Below are positions 52,696 to 63,200 of a stretch of DNA of 64,000 nucleotides, piece after piece. The translations under genes were made by a program, and so were the position numbers. Source of the stretch: Parabacteroides sp. TM07-1AC (lineage in GTDB: Bacteria; Bacteroidota; Bacteroidia; Bacteroidales; Tannerellaceae); NCBI RefSeq assembly GCF_003480915.1, contig NZ_QUKD01000009.1, positions 102,888 to 166,887 of the forward strand. The letters are read 5' to 3'. The notes below the pieces were generated by a model that saw only the letters and a program-made list of their open reading frames with translations, had not been told where the DNA came from and ran no database searches. Position 1 is the first letter of the stretch; each line of letters begins with the position of its first letter.

Positions 52696-52738
52696 AAAGG
52701 ATAGGGTGTTAGTGACTAATACCTTATCCTTTTTTTTA
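52696..52738 (+). terminator. Terminator after the beta-galactosidase gene
   Basis: A 17-bp stem (AAAGGATAGGGTGTTAG / CTAATACCTTATCCTTT, a few G-T pairs) with a 3-nt loop, then a run of T. It ends 8 bp before the left inverted repeat of the invertible segment and would also partly shield the gene from the leftward promoter. Confidence 0.88.
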
Positions 52739-52746
52739 TTCTGAAT

Positions 52747-52767
52747 ATAGTTCTGTATGGACTACGT
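52747..52767 (+). repeat. Left inverted repeat of invertible segment 1
   Basis: 21 bp containing ATAGTTC, centre TGTAT and GGACTAC. Matches the reverse complement of 53169-53189 at 19 of 21 positions. Confidence 0.8.
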
Positions 52768-52795
52768 TCCTAAAAATGCAAGAAACTGAACGATG

Positions 52796-52862
52796 CAAAA
52801 ATAACGTATTGTATGATATATTAACATGCATTTTTGTCTAATATAGGTGCATCTATTGTCCA
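52796..52862 (-). promoter_or_regulatory. Promoter inside invertible segment 1, reading left
   Basis: On the minus strand: TGGACAA starting at plus 52862, TAGACAA starting 22 bp later, and -7 box TATTTTTG (plus 52796-52803) starting 59 bp after the first repeat. Ungapped comparison with the promoter at 63871-63942 gives 42 of 72 identical bases by hand count, concentrated in the repeats and the -7 box. No -33 TTTG, consistent with an activator-dependent promoter. Confidence 0.72.
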
Positions 52863-53168
52863 TTCTTAAAAAATTAACACAAGTATAATAATTTGGTTAT
52901 CAAGGATGTACTTTCCTTGTCATCAATTTGTCACCTACTTACGAATTTCCAGGCGGGTAGAAACAGAATAGCTCATCCCGTAAATAGAGTCATTTGGTTT
53001 ACCATTTTTCTATTAATATTTACATAAGGCAGTTTGGGTAGGATCTCTCATTTTTATTCGTTCTGCTATTGAAAGACAAATAGATAATCTCTTCTTTTAT
53101 AAGCCCTCCGTGGTTTTCTGTAACATTCTGTCGGATGAAAAAACAATAATTAGTTAATAAATAAATGT

Positions 53169-53189
53169 ACATAGTTCATACAGAACTAT
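53169..53189 (-). repeat. Right inverted repeat of invertible segment 1
   Basis: 21 bp: ATAGTTC, centre ATACA, GAACTAT; perfect 7-bp palindrome arms. Partner of 52747-52767. Confidence 0.8.
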
Positions 53190-53295
53190 TTCCTTTCTGA
53201 TGTGAAACGGACAAAACTAATATTATTAGCACAGCAAGTTCGGATTATTTGGTGTGCGCAAACACATTTATTTATTAACTAAATCTGGTGTTATT

Positions 53296-56200
53296 ATGAC
53301 GAAGGATTTTAATCGTTTTTATTTATCAAGGCAGATGTTCATAGGTGCTACGATGTTCCTGGTATCCGTAGGCATGGCCTCTGCCAATCAGGGAATCGAG
53401 ATTCCTGTTTCCGATGCACTTGCCGCTTCACCTCAGCAGGCAAAGAAAAAAGTAAGCGGAACAGTAGAAGATGCCATGGGACCTATCGCGGGTGCCAATG
53501 TTATTGAAAAAGGTACAACAAACGGAACGATTACCGATATGAACGGTAGTTTTAACCTGGATGTTTCTCCTAATGCTGTTTTGGTCGTTACTTTCATCGG
53601 TTATACGGAGCAACAGGTCTCCGTTGGAAACCAAACGTCATTTACTATTAAGCTGAAGGAAGACACACAAGCCTTGGATGAAGTAGTAGTAGTAGGTTAC
53701 GGTACACAAAAGAAAGTGAACCTGACCGGTTCTGTCTCTTCCGTTAATTTTGAAGAACAAGCTTTGTCCAGACCTATTACGAATGTTTCCAATGCACTGG
53801 CTGGTTTGAGTGCAGGTGTACAGGTTATGCAGAGCTCCGGTAATCCTGGTAGTGACGGGTCCACTATTCGTATCCGTGGTGTCGGTACGTTGAATAACGC
53901 TGACCCTCTGGTATTGATTGACGGAATGGAAGGTTCCATGGACCTGGTAAACCCGCAGGATATCGAGAGTATTTCTGTGTTGAAAGATGCCGCATCTTCT
54001 TCTATTTATGGTTCACGTGCAGCCAATGGTGTTATTTTGATTACGACCAAAAAAGGAAAAGCCGGAAAGTTGTCTGTTTCTTATTCGGGACGTATTTCTT
54101 ATGCCCAGCCGACGAATCTGATCGATCAGGTTAGTAATTATGCTGACTATATGGGCTGGATCAATGAATCGTTTGAAAATATCGGTCAGCCGAAGCATTT
54201 TGCACAAAGCACTATCGATCTCTGGCGCGAAAAATCGGCAGATCCGAACGGGCTGAATGAGAATGGCGTACCGAATTACATTGCTTATCCGAATACGGAC
54301 TGGCAGAAAGTTTTGTTTGAACATGGTATCATTAATGACCATAACGTTTCTGTTTCCGGCGGAACGGAAAAGCTGCGCGTATTGATGACTGCCGGTTATC
54401 TAGATAATCCTGGATTGGTAAAAAATACAGGTATCCGGAAATATTCTTTGCGTGCCAATATAGAAGCGGATATCGCTAAATGGCTAACTGTCGGAACGCG
54501 TACTTTCGCGACTCAGGAGGACAAGGAGGTCGGCCATTTCGATAATGCCAATAACTTCCTGCGTCAGACAACTCCGGGTGTTTATCCAGAATGGAACGGA
54601 CAATACGGTTATCCGGAAGCACCGGAAGAGAGTGCAACAGCCAATAATATTGCCTCTTATCTGGTTTCTCAGGACGGACACAAGCAAAAGACGAACTTTA
54701 ATACGACTCTTTTCTCCCGTATATCTCCGATTGAAGGACTTTCATGGGATTTTAACTTGAACTACAAGCGTTACTGGGAAGACAATGCCAATTGGACCAA
54801 TCCGTTTGAGAAGGTAAAATTCAGTGATGGAACCGTTATGTCTCCGGCTACTACTCCGGCTGATATGTCGACCTATTTTTATAACCGGGCAGACTACAGT
54901 TACACGATTCAGAACCTTTTGCGTTATAATAAAACCATTAAGGAAGATCATGATTTTGGAATCATGCTGGGGTATGAAGAATATTATTACAAGCAGGATA
55001 CCCGTAGTGCCCAGAAAAAAGGTTTGATCGATTCGAGTGTTCACACTCCGGGGTCTGCAACGGAAATGCAAAGTATTGGCGGTGGTGCTTACGACAAGTC
55101 CAGACGTTCTTTCTTTGGCCGTATTAATTATGCCTACAAATCCAGATATTTGTTTGAAGCAAACTTGCGACGGGATGGAAACTCCCGTTATCATCCGGAC
55201 TATCGTTGGGGTACTTTCCCTTCTTTCTCCGCAGCCTGGCGTATCTCGGAAGAGGCTTTTATGGTAAATACAAAGAACTGGCTGGATAACCTGAAGGTCC
55301 GTGCTTCATACGGCTCTGTAGGTAATGACGGTGGCACTGATGTAGGTAACTATGAGTATCAGTCTACTTATAGCTCTGCCCGTTATCCGTTCGGTGGCCT
55401 TCTGGCATCCGGGCTGGCATCTACCTCTATTGCCAATTCCATGTTATCCTGGGAAACAACAACGATGACGAATGTCGGTGTTGACTTGAATGCCTTGAAT
55501 AACCGTCTTTCTTTCACGATGGATGTCTTCAACTACAAAACGAAAGATATCTTGTATAGACCTTCTATCAATATCACTGTCGGTAATAAGACGGCTCCCC
55601 GCCAGAATATTGCCGAGATGAAGAAAAAAGGTATCGAGTTGACCTTAGGATGGCAGGATAGAATCGGGGAAGTAAGTTACTCTGTAAACGGTAATTTCTC
55701 TTACACCCCGAATAAAGTAACCTACTACAAAGGTAAGTTGAAGGCAGGATACGATGAAAATGGTAAATGGGTAAGCAATATCGGAGATGTGGCATCCAGC
55801 TCTTCGGCAATCGATCCGGTAGTGGAAGACCATATTAAGGGTGAGTTTTATACTCGTAATCCATATCAAGGCTCCGGAAAAGGTTATGCTGCTGATGGAA
55901 TCGGCGGTGGACCGGTTGACGGTATGATCCGTACTGAAACCGATATGGAGTGGTTGAAGGCGATGATCGATGCAGGCTATACCTTTATGCCGAATCAGAC
56001 GGTAAAAAAAGATCGTCTTTGGTATGGCGACTATGTGTATGCAGATGCAAACGGTGATGGAATTTATGGCGGTACGGACGACCGTGAGTTTATGAACATA
56101 TCCAAAGACCCGAAATATAACTTCGGATTGCAAATGTCGGCAGCGTGGAAAGGTATCGATATATCTATGAACTGGGCTGGTGCAGCCGGTTTCAACCTTT

Positions 56201-56616
56201 ATTGGGGAGCTACGACTGGTTACAATTCACCGACAACGCGTGTAGGTCTGGCTTTACCGACAGAGATTGCCAAAGATCATTATTTCTATGATCCGGAAAA
56301 TCCTTCTGACCCGCGTACCAATATCAATGCAAAATACGGTCGTCTGGTGAATGGAGAAAGCGGCTATCAGAATACGGAAGCGACAAGTCTTTATATTTTC
56401 AATGGTAATTACTTGAAATTGAAGAATCTGACGGTTGGTTATACATTGCCGGCTGCTATAAGTAAGAAAGCATACATGGATAATCTTCGTTTGTATGTCT
56501 CTGTTGAAAATGTGTTCAATATCACAAAGTACCCGGGACAAGATCCTGAATTGGGGGCATATCCGGAATATACTTCTTTAAGACAATTCGCATTCGGGGT
56601 TAATGTTACATTTTAA
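53296..56616 (+). CDS. SusC-type TonB-dependent glycan importer 1
   Basis: 1106 aa from ATG 53296 (MTKDFNRFYLSRQMF), chosen because the paralogue at 63442 starts the same way and the 24 bases before both ATGs are identical; a frame from 53254 is longer but has no such support. A long signal region is followed by a CarboxypepD_reg-like domain (KKKVSGTVEDAMGPIAGANVIEKGTTNGTITD), the TonB-box area ALDEVVVVGYGTQKKVNLTGS, the plug (STIRIRGVGTLNNADPLVLIDG, VLKDAASSSIYGSRAANGVILITTKKGK) and a 22-strand barrel ending RQFAFGVNVTF. Imports oligosaccharides with SusD1, 20 bp downstream. Expression depends on the invertible promoter. Confidence 0.93.
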   Translation: MTKDFNRFYLSRQMFIGATMFLVSVGMASANQGIEIPVSDALAASPQQAKKKVSGTVEDAMGPIAGANVIEKGTTNGTITDMNGSFNLDVSPNAVLVVTFIGYTEQQVSVGNQTSFTIKLKEDTQALDEVVVVGYGTQKKVNLTGSVSSVNFEEQALSRPITNVSNALAGLSAGVQVMQSSGNPGSDGSTIRIRGVGTLNNADPLVLIDGMEGSMDLVNPQDIESISVLKDAASSSIYGSRAANGVILITTKKGKAGKLSVSYSGRISYAQPTNLIDQVSNYADYMGWINESFENIGQPKHFAQSTIDLWREKSADPNGLNENGVPNYIAYPNTDWQKVLFEHGIINDHNVSVSGGTEKLRVLMTAGYLDNPGLVKNTGIRKYSLRANIEADIAKWLTVGTRTFATQEDKEVGHFDNANNFLRQTTPGVYPEWNGQYGYPEAPEESATANNIASYLVSQDGHKQKTNFNTTLFSRISPIEGLSWDFNLNYKRYWEDNANWTNPFEKVKFSDGTVMSPATTPADMSTYFYNRADYSYTIQNLLRYNKTIKEDHDFGIMLGYEEYYYKQDTRSAQKKGLIDSSVHTPGSATEMQSIGGGAYDKSRRSFFGRINYAYKSRYLFEANLRRDGNSRYHPDYRWGTFPSFSAAWRISEEAFMVNTKNWLDNLKVRASYGSVGNDGGTDVGNYEYQSTYSSARYPFGGLLASGLASTSIANSMLSWETTTMTNVGVDLNALNNRLSFTMDVFNYKTKDILYRPSINITVGNKTAPRQNIAEMKKKGIELTLGWQDRIGEVSYSVNGNFSYTPNKVTYYKGKLKAGYDENGKWVSNIGDVASSSSAIDPVVEDHIKGEFYTRNPYQGSGKGYAADGIGGGPVDGMIRTETDMEWLKAMIDAGYTFMPNQTVKKDRLWYGDYVYADANGDGIYGGTDDREFMNISKDPKYNFGLQMSAAWKGIDISMNWAGAAGFNLYWGATTGYNSPTTRVGLALPTEIAKDHYFYDPENPSDPRTNINAKYGRLVNGESGYQNTEATSLYIFNGNYLKLKNLTVGYTLPAAISKKAYMDNLRLYVSVENVFNITKYPGQDPELGAYPEYTSLRQFAFGVNVTF

Positions 56617-56636
56617 AGATTAAAACGAGAAAGAAT

Positions 56637-58388
56637 ATGAAACTTTTGAAAAATATATATTTAACAGGAGCTGCCGTTGTTCTGTTGACAGGATGTCAGG
56701 GAGATTTGATGGATCTGAATCCGTATGATTCTATCTCTTCCGGTAATATGTGGGCAACAGAGAATCTGGCAGATATGGGCGTAAACGGTATTTATAATGT
56801 TTTACGTTCCGACAATGTTGCCGGTGATTTGCATAAATTCGACAGCTATGGTGTTTCTGCAGATTATCGTGACGGAAATTATGCTCTATTGAGAGGTAAT
56901 GCCACAACGAGCAATTCCCAGTTTTCCGATTATTGGAAAATTCATTATGAAGGAATCAGCCGTACGAACGATGCGATAGCCAATTTGTCGAAGGCTCCGT
57001 TGGCCGAGTCCAAGTATAATCGATTGATGGCTGAATCGAAGTTCATGCGTGCCTATTTCTATTATAAGCTGAATATGATGTATAAAGGAGTTCCTTTGTA
57101 TCTGGAACCGACGGAACTGGAAGGCTACACCAAAGGGCGTGATACGGAAGAAGCCGTGTGGAATCAGGTTATCACAGACCTGACAGATGCGATCAATACA
57201 GCCGATTTCCCGGATAAATATGTTTCCGGTTCAGGTGATTACGGACGTGCGACTAAAGGTGCGGCGTATGCATTGCGTGGAAAAGCGTATATGTGGATGA
57301 AAAACTGGGCAAGCGCAGAAGCCGATTTCCGTAAAGTCGGAGAGTTGGGTTACGGCTTGTTCAAGGGAGAATATAAGCAACTGTTTAAGGAAGCGAACGA
57401 ACAGTCCGATGAGATGATTTTCTCCTTGCAGTGCATTGGTTTGAGCGGTTATGGTAATAATTTCTCGTTCCGTTATGGTTCTCGTGTCTCTTATGGTTCT
57501 TGCTGGAATACATACCTGGCAAGCACGGATTTTGTCGACACGTATGAATGTGCAGACGGGAAACCGTTTAACTGGAATGATTATTTACCCGGATATAACG
57601 AAATGTCTCCGGCTGCCCGCTCTGTCTATTTCCTGCGTGACGGCTTGACTGAAACGGAAATAAATACCTTAACAGCTAACGGTGCTGATATGTCCAAATA
57701 TTTGCCTTCAGGAAATGAAGCACGTATAAAAGCCATTTATGGAAATCGTGATCCGCGTTTGGCAGCGACTATAGTGACGCCGTATGCAGAATATATCGGA
57801 TCTTCCAGTAATACGGATTATGTATATACTTTGCGTTGGCCGTACAGAGGATATGACAATGCTGAACCGTATGATGTGAGAACCGATACGAACAACCGTT
57901 TCTACTATCTGTTCCGTAAGTTTGTGGCGGAAGGTTCTTCCGAAATACCGAATCGCGAGTATTCTCCGATCGATATTCCAATTATTCGGTATGCCGATGT
58001 GCTTCTGTCTCTGGCTGAATGTCTGAACGAGCAGAATAAAACGAGCGAAGCGGTAGATGCGATCAATAAGGTTCGTGAACGTGCCGGTGCTGCTTTGTTG
58101 AACAGCAATCAATATACCCAGGTGACAGGTCAGGATAATTTGCGTGAACGTATCCGCAATGAACGTCGTTGGGAGTTTGCCGGTGAAGGTGTGAATTTCT
58201 TTGATGAAATGCGCTGGAAGACCTGGCATAAAAGCAAATTATTCGACGGTGCCGGCCTGAAACAGGTTTGGGGAGAAGTACAAAGTTCTTATTCATGGGG
58301 AGGCGATCATTTATATAACTGGGCTATCCCGAGAACTGAAATTCAGATGAATGAAAATCTGACTCAGAATGATGGTTGGATAGATTAG
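56637..58388 (+). CDS. SusD-type glycan-binding lipoprotein 1
   Basis: 583 aa; lipoprotein signal MKLLKNIYLTGAAVVLLTGC. It has the RagB/SusD TPR-like fold: ESKFMRAYFYYKLNMMYKGVPLYLEP and YGRATKGAAYALRGKAYMWMKNWASAEADF are the helical repeats, PIIRYADVLLSLAECLNEQNKTSEAVDAINKVRERAG the conserved C-terminal motif, and RIRNERRWEFAGEGVNFFDEMRW the signature end. It caps SusC1 at the cell surface and captures the glycan. 20 bp after SusC1. Convergent with SusD2. Confidence 0.94.
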   Translation: MKLLKNIYLTGAAVVLLTGCQGDLMDLNPYDSISSGNMWATENLADMGVNGIYNVLRSDNVAGDLHKFDSYGVSADYRDGNYALLRGNATTSNSQFSDYWKIHYEGISRTNDAIANLSKAPLAESKYNRLMAESKFMRAYFYYKLNMMYKGVPLYLEPTELEGYTKGRDTEEAVWNQVITDLTDAINTADFPDKYVSGSGDYGRATKGAAYALRGKAYMWMKNWASAEADFRKVGELGYGLFKGEYKQLFKEANEQSDEMIFSLQCIGLSGYGNNFSFRYGSRVSYGSCWNTYLASTDFVDTYECADGKPFNWNDYLPGYNEMSPAARSVYFLRDGLTETEINTLTANGADMSKYLPSGNEARIKAIYGNRDPRLAATIVTPYAEYIGSSSNTDYVYTLRWPYRGYDNAEPYDVRTDTNNRFYYLFRKFVAEGSSEIPNREYSPIDIPIIRYADVLLSLAECLNEQNKTSEAVDAINKVRERAGAALLNSNQYTQVTGQDNLRERIRNERRWEFAGEGVNFFDEMRWKTWHKSKLFDGAGLKQVWGEVQSSYSWGGDHLYNWAIPRTEIQMNENLTQNDGWID

Positions 58389-58410
58389 TTCGTGTATTTG
58401 ACTAACCAAA

Positions 58411-58440
58411 AGAGGGTATGCTTCTAAAAGCATACCCTCT
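58411..58440. terminator. Bidirectional hairpin between the two SusD genes
   Basis: A perfect 13-bp stem AGAGGGTATGCTT / AAGCATACCCTCT with a 4-nt loop, between convergent operons. T-runs are short on both sides, so termination may be partial or factor-assisted. Confidence 0.8.
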
Positions 58441-58485
58441 GCTTATACCTGACCTGGTGATCAAAATAATTCAGAAAATAAATAA

Positions 58486-60201
58486 TTACCAGTTAGGATT
58501 CTGTTCAAGCTGATCATTCATTTCTATTTCTTCTGCCGGGATAGGCCACAAGTAATCGCGGTTTTCACGGAATACACGTGTCAGCAGGCGCTTGCCGGTG
58601 ATACCGTATTCTTCGCGATTCAGTAATGTGTGTGACAGTTTCCAACGGCGCAGGTCGCTGTCTCGAACACCTTCACCAGCCAGTTCATAGGCTCTTTCAC
58701 GGAAGATACGTTGGAAGACTTCATCTTTCGAATTAGCTGCCAAATAAGAAGGACCACTGTTCAATAATGCGATACCCGCACGGGCACGTACTTTGTTGAT
58801 GTATTCTACCGCCTTAGTCTGGTTGCCGGTTTCATTGTAACATTCTGCCAGCATCAGGTAAACATCAGCCAGGCGGATGATCGGGAAGTTTACAGGTGTA
58901 TGTTCGCGGTTCGTGATAGCACCGTTCCAGTCTCCTTCCGGTACGAATTTTCTCCAGAAATAGGTTTCCCAACCTCCCTTATTATTACGCATGAAACCAT
59001 TGTTCTCGTTCACTGCTACTACATCTCCTTTGGTGTTTTTTGCAAAGATGAATGTCATCAGGCGCTCTTCGTTACGGTTCCATCCCAAATAAGTGCTGTA
59101 AGGAGCGATCACTGTAGCTGACATACGCGGGTCACGTTGTTCGTACATTTCCAGGATCTTTGCGGATTCTGCCGGTTGATCGAGGATTTCGTCGCCGGCA
59201 TCGTTCACTGTGCATCTGAATACACGTTCACGTACCTGATTGTCGGTTGTATATCCCGGGAACAATTCATCCCAGTTGAAAGGACGTCCGTCTTTGTATT
59301 CATACATGTCGACCAGGTCGACAGAAGGAAGGGTGTTATTCCAGCAACTGCCGAATGAGTTACGTGTGCCGGCGTAGAAGCATAGCGGCATACCGTAATC
59401 ATTACCTGTACCACCCAGATTGATGATCGAGAAGATCATTTCCGAACTGGTGTGTCCTGTCAGGTTGAACAAGTCGGCGAAGTTTTCGTACAGTTCATGA
59501 CCGCTGGTCGATTTTTCCAGATGTTCGATCGCTTTGTCATAATTTTTACTGTACAGATATACCTTACCCAATAATCCTTCTACGGCAGAAGTCGTTACAC
59601 GGCCGTAATTGGCTGCATCCCATGTATCCGGAAGTCCTGAGTTCTGCGCTTTTTCCAGGTCTGCAATGATGAAAGCACGTGTTTCTTCGGCAGAACTTCT
59701 CGGATTCATCAGGTCGTTGAAATCCTGTTCCAGATTGGTCGTTTCGTCATAGAGAGGAAGACCTCCGAAGTAATCCATCAGATGGAAATAGATGAGGGCA
59801 CGGAGGAAATGGGCTTCACCGAGCATCTGGTTCTTTGCTGTTTCGTCGATAGGTGCTTCACCGATACTGCGGATGGCGAGGTTGGCACGCTGGATGCCGT
59901 TGTATCCGTTCTGCCATTTACCGTTGAGGAAACTGGTACGCGGTGTACAAGTTCCCAGTTGTAGAGCTTCATACTGGTCGTAGCCGACTGCTACATCCGA
60001 GTTTACGTCGATCATAAACATTTTACCATAGAGGTCGGTGTTTTTCAGGGACGCATACACACCCATCAAACCTGACTTACACTGATCTTCTGTCTGCCAG
60101 AAGGTCGAAGAGCTTAACTGGTCGTAAGGTGCCCTGTCCAGGTCATAGCAGCTTGTCAATGCCAGAAGTGCTGCTAAAAAAGGTATAATATATTTTTTCA
60201 T
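58486..60201 (-). CDS. SusD-type glycan-binding lipoprotein 2
   Basis: 571 aa; signal MKKYIIPFLAALLALTSC. SusD landmarks: YDQLSSSTFWQTEDQCKSGLMGVYASLKN, GEAHFLRALIYFHLMDYFGGLPLYDE, YGRVTTSAVEGLLGKVYLYSKNYDKAIEHLEKS, PIIRLADVYLMLAECYNETGNQTKAVEYINKVRARAG, FRERAYELAGEGVRDSDLRRW. Pairs with SusC2, whose stop is 34 bp upstream. Only moderately similar to SusD1, so it probably recognises a different ligand or a different part of it. Confidence 0.94.
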   Translation of the reverse strand: MKKYIIPFLAALLALTSCYDLDRAPYDQLSSSTFWQTEDQCKSGLMGVYASLKNTDLYGKMFMIDVNSDVAVGYDQYEALQLGTCTPRTSFLNGKWQNGYNGIQRANLAIRSIGEAPIDETAKNQMLGEAHFLRALIYFHLMDYFGGLPLYDETTNLEQDFNDLMNPRSSAEETRAFIIADLEKAQNSGLPDTWDAANYGRVTTSAVEGLLGKVYLYSKNYDKAIEHLEKSTSGHELYENFADLFNLTGHTSSEMIFSIINLGGTGNDYGMPLCFYAGTRNSFGSCWNNTLPSVDLVDMYEYKDGRPFNWDELFPGYTTDNQVRERVFRCTVNDAGDEILDQPAESAKILEMYEQRDPRMSATVIAPYSTYLGWNRNEERLMTFIFAKNTKGDVVAVNENNGFMRNNKGGWETYFWRKFVPEGDWNGAITNREHTPVNFPIIRLADVYLMLAECYNETGNQTKAVEYINKVRARAGIALLNSGPSYLAANSKDEVFQRIFRERAYELAGEGVRDSDLRRWKLSHTLLNREEYGITGKRLLTRVFRENRDYLWPIPAEEIEMNDQLEQNPNW

Positions 60202-60235
60202 TTTGTAATTCCGTTTATAAGTTCAACAATCATGA

Positions 60236-63200
60236 TTAGAATGTAACATTGACTCCAACGACCACCTGGCGCATGGTAGGATATTTGATACCATTTACTT
60301 CAGGGTCGTATCCTTTCCATTTCGTGAATGTAAAGAAGTTTTCCAAACTGCCGTAGAACCGGACTCTATCCATATAAGCTACTTTCGACCAGGCTGTCGG
60401 CAGCGTATATCCCAATGTGATGTTACGGATCTTCAGGTAAGACTTGTCGGTTACCCAGAAATCGGAATACTGTTCGTTTCTGGTATCGCTGTAATCCAGC
60501 AAACGGGGATAGCTGGCGTCTGTACGTCCTTCATACCAGCGTCCGTCGATAACATCTGCATTCAACTGATATCCCTGGCGTACGGTTGTTTTATACAAGG
60601 CACTCAGATATACGTCTTTGATACCGGCCTGTCCTTGTATCAATGCGGAGAAGTCGATACCTTTCCAGTTGAAACCGAGGTTCACACCGTAAGTGAATGT
60701 CGGGTTCTGTCCGTTGCCGATGACAGTACGGTCATCGTCATTTACCAGTCCGTCACCGTTGAGGTCCTTGTAGAGGATATCACCTTTTTGGGGAGTTCCG
60801 TAAGGGAATACCACTTTGCCTTCTACGGCGGGGTTATCCAACATAGCCTGTACGATTGCCAGGTCTTCGTCTGTCTGGATGATACGGTCTGCTTCGCGTA
60901 CATATAGTGACCAGATAGGAAGACCTTCCTGCAAGATTCTTGCATCCTTGATCGTATAGTCGTCTCCTTTGAATTTATCTACGTTGTTCTTGATGTAAGT
61001 GAAGTTGAAACCGACGTTATAAGAGAAATCCTTTCCCGCCTTATCACTCCAGTTTGTAGAGAATTCGAGACCTCTGTTGGTGATCTGTGCGGAGTTCTGC
61101 TTGGGGATAGTGGCATTACCATGTACTTTCGGTGCCGGAAGGTCGGTCAGGATGCCTTCTGTTCTTTTGTTAAAAAATTCGACAGATCCTGACAAGCGGT
61201 TACCTAATACATTGTAATCAAGACCGACGTTGGTAATATAAGTCGTTTCCCATGTCAGTGCGGCATTTGCGATCGCCGTCTGTGAAAGCCCCATGGCTAC
61301 GGCACGTCCCAATACATAGTTTGTTTGCGCGTACAGAGATTGTGAAGTATAATTACCGTCATTATCGCGGTTATCTCCTAATGTATTATTACCCAATGAA
61401 CCGTAAGATGCACGAACCTTCAGGTTGTCCAGCCAGTTCTTGGTATTCTCCATGAAACCTTCTTCCGAAATGCGCCATGCAGCGGAGAAAGAGGGGAAGT
61501 AACCCCAGCGGTTGTCAGCCAGGAAACGTGAAGAACCGTCTGCACGCAGGTTGACTTCCAACAGATATTTGTCATCCCAACCCAGGTTGAGGCGACCGAA
61601 GAATGAACGCATGGCCCACTCGGTAACATTTCCTGTTGTGGATGATTCGCCGATAGCACCTCCGATTACGTTCAGTGACGGGTCGATCAGGTCTTTGCGG
61701 GTGCCGCTGAAGAACTGCCGTTTGTATTGTTCCTGGCTACCACCGACCATCAGGTTTGTGCTCAGGCGGTTGTCGAAGAAGTTACGTTCGTAACGAACTG
61801 TCGCGTCCATAAAATTCCTGAATGTCTTTTCGTTATAATTCGAGATACTGGTTTGGCCTACACCGTCGGTATACAGAGTGTTGGTTTGGAAGTTGTACAT
61901 CGGAACGAAATTCGGTTTGCTTTCTTTGAACTTATCATAGTAGTCATACGTATATGACCCCTGAATAGTCAAACCTTTCAACGGTGTCAGGACAGCATAC
62001 AGACGGGTTTTTAACGTGTTAACCTGGATATTACCGGAAACGTTTCTCAGACGGTTATACGGGTTGTTCGTTGCATTCTGAGGGTCATCTTCCGCATTGG
62101 CATTGATACCCAGTCGGTTCTGATCATCCAGATAAGCGATTCCCGGGTTACCACCTGTCAGTCCATAGGTATAGATATCATCTATATTATCGCTGACCGG
62201 TGTTGTGTTAGAGGTGTATCCGCTCAGGTTTACCCCGATCTTCAACCAGTCTTTTACCTGTGAGTCGACATTGGCACGCAGACTGAAACGTTCGAAACCA
62301 CAGTTTTCCAGGATACCCGGGTTGTTCAGATAGTTGAAAGAGGTGTAATAAGTAATCTTTTCCGAACCTCCGGATGCGGAGATATTGTGTTGGTGGGAAA
62401 CTCCAGTTTCATACACATCGAAAATACTGTTGTTCGGATATGCTAGATAATTCGGCATCCCGTATTCGTTCAGGCCGTTCGGGTCTTTGGACTTTTCACG
62501 CCAGAGGTTGATCACGTTATCGGAGAATGGTTTGGGCTTGTTGCTGTTTGCCATCCCTTCATTCAGATATTCCATGTAATTGGCATAATCGGAAACGACT
62601 TCATATGGCTGGTCCAATGTCTGGAATGATACGTAACCAGTATAATCCAGTTTCATTTTGCCGGATTTACCTTGTTTAGTCGTGATCAGAATAACACCGT
62701 TGGCAGCACGTGAACCGTAGATGGCAGAAGAGGCGGCATCTTTCAATACGCTGACTGTTTCTACATCCTGTGGGCTTACACTGTTTAGCGTTCCTTCCAC
62801 CCCGTCAATGATAACCAGCGGCGAAGAGTTGTTTAATGTACCCTGGCCACGTACCTTAATATCCGCATCGCCGTTATTGGACGGAAGGTTGTTGCTGGAT
62901 GTAATCTGAACACCGGGTGCTGTACCCGCTAATGCTGTAGAGATATTGGTCAACGGACGGCTTTCTGCCATTTCACTGACATTTACAGATGTCACGGAAC
63001 CGGACATGTTTACTTTCTTCTGTGTACCGTAACCAACCACAACCACTTCATCCAATGCTTGTGAGTCTTCTGTAAGCTTGATATTAAAGGTTTTTTGGTT
63101 ATTTACCGGAAGCTGTTGTTCTTTATATCCGATAAATGTGATAACCAGAATAGAGTTGGGGGCTACATCCAGTGTGAAATTACCATCCATGTCGGTAATT

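Larger units (their letters stand above)
52747..53189. other. Invertible promoter segment 1 (upstream of SusC1)
   Basis: Two 21-bp inverted repeats (52747-52767 and 53169-53189; 19 of 21 match) enclose 401 bp with no gene. Both are built on AGTTC-N5-GAACT, and the 5-nt centre (ATACA / TGTAT) is identical in inverted orientation, as a tyrosine recombinase needs for strand exchange; the two mismatches are in one outer arm. The only promoter inside (52796-52862) reads left, away from SusC1. Inversion would put its -7 box at 53133-53140 reading right into SusC1. No -7 box facing SusC1 is present in this orientation, so the operon is inferred OFF. Confidence 0.75.
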
